DNA of 8,802 nucleotides from NCBI GenBank assembly GCA_903870955.1, contig CAIQEX010000528.1:1-8802 (forward strand). Reading direction: 5' to 3'. How positions within the stretch are numbered: position 1 is the stretch's first letter; the number at the start of each line of letters is the position of its first letter. Below, piece by piece: positions 5,232-8,802 of this stretch. The DNA comes from an uncultured beta proteobacterium (GTDB taxonomy: Bacteria; Pseudomonadota; Gammaproteobacteria; Burkholderiales; Burkholderiaceae_C). The notes beneath the pieces were generated by a model that searched no databases, was not told where the DNA came from, and saw only the letters and a list, made by a program, of their open reading frames with translations. A program made the translations under genes and the position numbers.

Positions 5232-5723
5232 ATGGAGCTAAAGGAATACTACCTCCGCGCCGGTCGACTGCCTGCGGTCGCTGGCTTGGTCAGCTTGCTG
5301 CTGTGCCTCGGCCTGACCGCGTGCTTTGAATCTATTAAGGACACGCACCCGGACCAGGTGTTGACCAAGCGGCGCGCGCTTTTCAAACAATACACCCGTG
5401 CCATGGAGCCCATAGGACTAGTTGCCAGTGGGCGCAAGGAGTTCAAACAGGATGAATTTTTGGCTCTGGTGCAAGATCTGGAAAAACTCTCGACCAAACC
5501 GTGGGTTTACTTTCCTGCTGATGGCAACTATCCGCCCACGCATGCCAAGCCGGCGGTATGGGAGCAACCTGCAGCCTTCAAGCAGGCCCAGGAGAAATAC
5601 CAACTCAGCGTACATGAACTGCTAGTCGCAGCCCAAGGCGGCAAGCTGGAGCAGGTGCAAAGCGCGGTCGATGGCGTCACCAATAGCTGCAAGGCCTGCC
5701 ACAAAGAGTTCCGCTACGAATAG
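5232..5723 (+). CDS. Cytochrome c'/c556-like lipoprotein, single C-terminal haem site
   Basis: 163 residues. A short basic N-terminus (K4, R9, R12), a hydrophobic core (about 14-28) and L-T-A-C form a lipobox with C31 as the lipidated cysteine. The following residue is Phe and not Asp, which by the usual rule favours the outer membrane. The mature part is mostly helical. It ends with the only haem-attachment motif, C-K-A-C-H (153-157), five residues from the stop of KEFRYE; haem binding near the C-terminus is characteristic of the cytochrome c'/c556 four-helix family. A Met in the first helix (M58 in FKQYTRAMEPIG) could be the sixth ligand as in low-spin c556. This would be a periplasmic-facing electron-transfer or gas-binding protein; its partner is unknown. 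It starts 3 nt after the previous gene and ends 25 nt before convergent tctA. Confidence 0.82.
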   Translation: MELKEYYLRAGRLPAVAGLVSLLLCLGLTACFESIKDTHPDQVLTKRRALFKQYTRAMEPIGLVASGRKEFKQDEFLALVQDLEKLSTKPWVYFPADGNYPPTHAKPAVWEQPAAFKQAQEKYQLSVHELLVAAQGGKLEQVQSAVDGVTNSCKACHKEFRYE

Positions 5724-5748
5724 CGGCCTTCTGTTCGGGGGAATGCGC

Positions 5749-7242
5749 TCATTGCGCGCGTTTGTGTGCCCAGAGGGCCAGCACCTTGGGCAGCAGCAGA
5801 ACGGTTAGCACCACGGCCAGTAAGGCAAGGGACATGGGGCGATCGAAGAAGATGCTCCATCGCCCTTCGCCAATCGACAGCGCATTGCGCAATTGGGCTT
5901 CGGCCAGTGGTCCCAGAATCATGCCGACGATGACCGGCGCGGTAGGAATATCGAAGCGCCGCAGCACCACCCCCAGCACGCCGATCCCGTACAGCAGCAG
6001 CAGATCAAAACTGCTCTGGCGCATGCCATACACACCCACGGTTGCGAAGATCAAGATGCCTGCGTACAACTGTGGCTTGGGAATCTTGAGCAGCTTGACC
6101 CACAGGCCCACCAGCGGCAAGTTCAGGATCAGCAGCATGACATTGCCGATGTAGAGTGAAGCAATCAGAGCCCACACCAGGGTGCTGGATGTTTCAAACA
6201 GTTGCGGGCCGGGTTGGATGCCGTAGTTCTGGAACGCACCCAACAGAATGGCCGCCGTGGTCGACGTGGGAATGCCCAGCGTCAGCAGCGGTACCAGCGT
6301 TCCGGTGACGGCGGCATTGTTGGCCGCCTCAGGCCCGGCCACACCTTCGATGGCACCGATGGTTCCGAATTCCTCCTGATGGCGTGATAGTTTGCGTTCC
6401 AGCCCATAGCTGAGGTAGGTGGGTATCTCGGTGCCACCGGCCGGAATGGTGCCAAAGGGAAAACCCAGCAAGGTGCCGCGTAGCCAGGCCGGCCAGGAGC
6501 GGCGCCATTCTGGGCCACTCATGTGGACCTGGCTCATCGGGTTTTGGGTCTCCGCTGTTTTGCCTTCAAACAACACGGCATGCAAGGCCTCGGCTACTGC
6601 GAACAGGCCCACGGCCACCAACACAATTTCAATGCCGTCCATCAGTTCTGTCACACCACCGGTGTAGCGCACCTGGCCGGTGATCTGGTCCATGCCAATC
6701 AGGCCGACAGCCAGTCCCATGAACAAAGCGGTAAGTCCACGCAAGGTGCTTTGGCCAAGCACCGAACTCACCGTTGTGAAGGCCAGCAGCATCAGGCAGA
6801 AATATTCAGGTGGCCCGAGCCGCACGGCAAAGTTGGCCATAACCGGTGCAAACAGGGTGACCAGTACGGTGGCAATCGTGCCCGCCACAAAAGAGCCGAT
6901 AGCGGCTGTGGCCAGGGCCGCACCGGCCCGGCCATTCTTGGCCATCTTGTTGCCCTCCATGGCCGTCACCATGCTGCCGGTTTCACCCGGTGTGTTGAGC
7001 AGAATCGAGGTGGTGGAGCCGCCGTACATGGCGCCGTAGTAAATGCCGGCAAAAAAGATCATCGATGCCGTCATGTCCACCTGGCTGGTGATGGGTAGCA
7101 GCATGGCCACCGCTACCGCCGGGCCAATGCCGGGCAGCACGCCCACGGCGGTGCCCAGGGCGCAACCGATAAAGGCCCACAGCAGGTTGATCGGTGTACC
7201 CGCAGTGGCAAAGCCACCCATGAGTTGGTTCCACAAGTCCAT
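5749..7242 (-). CDS. tctA: Tripartite tricarboxylate transporter large membrane subunit TctA
   Basis: Inner-membrane permease of the TTT family, 497 residues, the usual length, with about 12 hydrophobic segments. It translocates a carboxylate delivered by the periplasmic TctC protein, driven by an ion gradient. Conserved blocks are clear: GVLPGIGP (34-41), [19 protein letters not shown] (69-87), [12 protein letters not shown] (263-274) and [14 protein letters not shown] (322-335). The second and fourth blocks are the internal pseudo-repeat expected of the two-halves architecture. It is the last gene of tctC-tctB-tctA, starting 25 nt after the tctB stop across a short A/T-rich spacer. The substrate cannot be deduced from the permease. 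Confidence 0.96.
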   Translation of the reverse strand: MDLWNQLMGGFATAGTPINLLWAFIGCALGTAVGVLPGIGPAVAVAMLLPITSQVDMTASMIFFAGIYYGAMYGGSTTSILLNTPGETGSMVTAMEGNKMAKNGRAGAALATAAIGSFVAGTIATVLVTLFAPVMANFAVRLGPPEYFCLMLLAFTTVSSVLGQSTLRGLTALFMGLAVGLIGMDQITGQVRYTGGVTELMDGIEIVLVAVGLFAVAEALHAVLFEGKTAETQNPMSQVHMSGPEWRRSWPAWLRGTLLGFPFGTIPAGGTEIPTYLSYGLERKLSRHQEEFGTIGAIEGVAGPEAANNAAVTGTLVPLLTLGIPTSTTAAILLGAFQNYGIQPGPQLFETSSTLVWALIASLYIGNVMLLILNLPLVGLWVKLLKIPKPQLYAGILIFATVGVYGMRQSSFDLLLLYGIGVLGVVLRRFDIPTAPVIVGMILGPLAEAQLRNALSIGEGRWSIFFDRPMSLALLAVVLTVLLLPKVLALWAHKRAQ

Positions 7243-7267
7243 GGCGTCTGCTTTCTTTTTGTATTAT

Positions 7268-7777
7268 TTAGAGCCAACCGGTGGTGGTCAGGCCTGGCAG
7301 GTTGATGGCCAACAGTTTGGTGAACATCCAGTACACCGGCGCAGCAATTGCAGCACCGGTGAGCGCGTCCACCAGCCAGCGGCGCAGACTGCGCTCAGGG
7401 GCAGCGCCGGCATTGCGCAGCCCCCGCACGGCAAAAACGTAGCACAGGGTGCAGCTCAAAATGAATCCGATGCTGGTCAGCAGCGTGGCATTGAGCAGCA
7501 TGCCTGCAGACACCCAGGCAAAACCGGGCAGGTACATGGGTGCATCGGAACTGGGTGGCAGCATGCCGCGAAAGCCGCCTTGGCGCACCTCCCATAGCAT
7601 GCTTATGCCGCAACAGGCCAGCACGGCGCTCACCAGCCATGGCAGAAAGTTGGGGCCAATACCGGCATAGCCCGCCTCTGACGAAATGTCATAGGCACCC
7701 ACCGCCATCACCAGCGCCAGCACCAGCACGCCAACTGCCATCCAGGCTTGGCGCAGCCTGGCCTCGCCGGTGGCCAT
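7268..7777 (-). CDS. tctB: Tripartite tricarboxylate transporter small membrane subunit TctB
   Basis: Small, poorly conserved TTT membrane subunit, 169 residues from the ATG at 7777. Four hydrophobic segments are visible: WMAVGVLVLALVMAVGAY, FLPWLVSAVLACCGISML, the WVSAGMLLNATLLTSIGF to CTLCYVFAV stretch, and GAAIAAPVYWMFTKLLAI. The pattern GPNFLPWLVSAVLA after the first helix is typical of TctB. The ATG overlaps the tctC stop by one base (TGATG on the minus strand). A GTG directly before it at 7780 would give a 4-nt overlap and is an equally possible start; a cagg sequence lies upstream of both. Position between tctC and tctA, both recognisable, makes the assignment firm. Confidence 0.9.
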   Translation of the reverse strand: MATGEARLRQAWMAVGVLVLALVMAVGAYDISSEAGYAGIGPNFLPWLVSAVLACCGISMLWEVRQGGFRGMLPPSSDAPMYLPGFAWVSAGMLLNATLLTSIGFILSCTLCYVFAVRGLRNAGAAPERSLRRWLVDALTGAAIAAPVYWMFTKLLAINLPGLTTTGWL

Positions 7778-8736
7778 CACACCATGCCTGACAAATGCAT
7801 GATGCCGCGCAGGCTGGCGAACTCGTTGTCCACATAGTCGTCAAAAGCCTTGCCCGTCAGCAGCACCGGTGTCCAGGCGTTCTTGCTCACGGACTCTTTC
7901 CAGGAATCGGTCTGCGTGGCTTTGACCACCAGATCGGTCAGTGCATCACGCTGAGCGGCGCTGATGCCCGGGCCGCCATATACGCCACGCCAGTTGCCCA
8001 GCACCACGTCATAGCCCTGTTCCTTCATGGTCGGGACATTGATGCCGGCCAGGCGCTTCTCGGAGGTGACAGCGATGGGGCGCATTTTGCCGGCCTTGAT
8101 GTACTCGGCAAACTCGCTGTAGCCGCTGCCACCCACGGTCACATTGCCACCCAGGATGGCGGCCGTGGCCTCTCCGCCGCCTCGAAAGGCCACGTAGTTC
8201 ACCTTCTTCGGGTCCACGCCGACCTTGGTGGCCAGCATGGAGGCACAAATATGCTCGGTGGAACCGCGTGAACCACCGCCCCATTTGACGCTGCCGGGGT
8301 CCTTCTGCATTTGTGTCACCACGTCTTTCATGGTCTTCAGAGGGGAGTCGGCAGGCACCACAAACACGTTGTATTCGGCCGTCAGGCGGGCAATCGGTGT
8401 CACCTGGCTCATGGACACGGCAGGCTTGCCGGTAATGATGCCGCCCACCATCACCGCGCCGGTGACCAGCAGAGCATTCGGGTCGCCTTTGGCCGAGTTG
8501 ATGAACTGGGCCAGGCCGATGACGCCGGCCGCGCCGCCCTTGTTTTCGTATTGCACGGTTTCCACCAACTTGGAGGCCAGCAGAGCCTTGCCGAATTCAC
8601 GCCCCAGGCCATCCCAGCCGCCGCCGGGGTTGGCCGGAATCATCATCTTCAGATTGGCTGCTGCGCGGGCGCTCAAGGGCAGGCCGGCCGTAGCGGCCAA
8701 AACGGCCATGGATTTAAAAAATTTATCGCGACGCAT
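7777..8736 (-). CDS. tctC: Bug-family periplasmic substrate-binding protein TctC
   Basis: Solute receptor of the TTT system, 319 residues. The N-terminal signal peptide has basic MRRDKFFK, a hydrophobic stretch and a likely cleavage after A-R-A (residue 25). The twin Arg is Tat-like but imperfectly spaced, so Sec export is also possible. Bug-family blocks are present: IPANPGGGWDGLGREF (33-48), ENKGGAAGVIG (64-74) and WGGGSRGSTEH further on. Bug proteins bind carboxylates or related small anions between two lobes, with the ligand held largely through the two glycine-rich loops; the ligand here is unknown. A strong ribosome-binding site (8741-8746) fixes the start. It is the first gene of tctCBA; no tctDE sensor-regulator pair is in the window, but the upstream side is cut off at 8802. 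Confidence 0.95.
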   Translation of the reverse strand: MRRDKFFKSMAVLAATAGLPLSARAAANLKMMIPANPGGGWDGLGREFGKALLASKLVETVQYENKGGAAGVIGLAQFINSAKGDPNALLVTGAVMVGGIITGKPAVSMSQVTPIARLTAEYNVFVVPADSPLKTMKDVVTQMQKDPGSVKWGGGSRGSTEHICASMLATKVGVDPKKVNYVAFRGGGEATAAILGGNVTVGGSGYSEFAEYIKAGKMRPIAVTSEKRLAGINVPTMKEQGYDVVLGNWRGVYGGPGISAAQRDALTDLVVKATQTDSWKESVSKNAWTPVLLTGKAFDDYVDNEFASLRGIMHLSGMV

Positions 8737-8740
8737 AGTG

Positions 8741-8746
8741 CTCTCC
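8741..8746 (-). promoter_or_regulatory. Ribosome-binding site of tctC
   Basis: On the minus strand GGAGAG lies immediately upstream of the ATG at 8736 with the core GGAG six bases away. It is the best Shine-Dalgarno match among the gene starts in this window. It fits translation of the binding protein in excess over the membrane subunits, as is usual for such systems. Confidence 0.7.
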
Positions 8747-8802
8747 GTGGATTAAAAACAAACCTATGATGCGCAGCCAGCCTGTCATTCGCCTGTCCAA
8801 AA

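Noticed and set aside
5724..5760. gcgc-N5-gcgc hairpin between the convergent cytochrome and tctA genes as a terminator.
   Set aside because: Only four pairs, partly inside the tctA coding end, with just three T following; not enough to support a terminator.
5762..8769. Long open frames on the plus strand opposite tctA, tctB and tctC (for example 6523-7098 and 8225-8755).
   Set aside because: They are antisense shadows of strongly recognisable transporter genes in high-GC sequence, with no family features or plausible ribosome-binding sites.
8747..8802. Promoter for tctCBA in the last 56 bases (TTGGAC and ATGACA-like elements on the minus strand).
   Set aside because: No combination gave an acceptable -10 at 16-18 nt spacing, and the region is cut by the window edge.
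1..8802. CRISPR arrays, tRNA/rRNA genes, insertion sequences, phage or toxin-antitoxin/defence modules.
   Set aside because: No regularly spaced repeats, transposase or integrase motifs, cloverleaf-like tRNA sequence or defence-type domains were seen; the only repeats are the tandem pair at 973-1139 and isolated hairpins.

Overview
The window looks like a chromosomal segment of a betaproteobacterium, most likely Burkholderiales/Comamonadaceae (Rhodoferax/Polaromonas-like). This rests on the GC-rich codon use, the tripartite tricarboxylate transporter with a Bug-type binding protein, the fatty-acid/aromatic-CoA gene content, and a C6-GA-G6 palindromic intergenic repeat that I associate from memory with this family. 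The genus is an inference; no 16S or other marker is present.

Layout. (1) Positions 1-3336, plus strand: an acyl-CoA metabolism cluster. It holds the 3' part of a thiolase, a tandem pair of about 83-bp palindromic repeats, a TesB-like double-hotdog acyl-CoA thioesterase, and a crotonase-fold protein that looks like a delta3-delta2-enoyl-CoA isomerase rather than a hydratase. A UPF0016/GDT1-type cation (Mn2+/Ca2+) transporter follows and is start/stop-coupled (TGATG) to the isomerase gene. (2) 3337-3521: a non-coding gap between convergent genes, containing a near-perfect 60-nt stem-loop. (3) 3522-4162: arfB (stalled-ribosome rescue hydrolase, minus strand), divergent from a gene for a 50-residue lysine-rich protein. 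(4) 4273-5723, plus strand: a YigI/PaaI-type hotdog thioesterase, an unrecognised single-pass membrane-anchored protein with two cysteines, and a lipoprotein-type cytochrome c'/c556-like protein. (5) 5749-8736, minus strand: a complete tctC-tctB-tctA operon for a tripartite tricarboxylate-type transporter, convergent with the cytochrome gene.

How the genes fit together. The thiolase, thioesterase and isomerase together suggest breakdown or recycling of acyl-CoAs. The TTT system would import a carboxylate of unknown identity. The other genes are housekeeping or unknown. I see no tRNA, rRNA, CRISPR array, transposase, phage gene or defence system. This is mostly an ordinary chromosomal region. 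The items most worth a second look are the two intergenic structured/repeat elements, the orphan two-cysteine membrane protein, the small basic protein next to arfB, and the catalytic-residue pattern of the crotonase.
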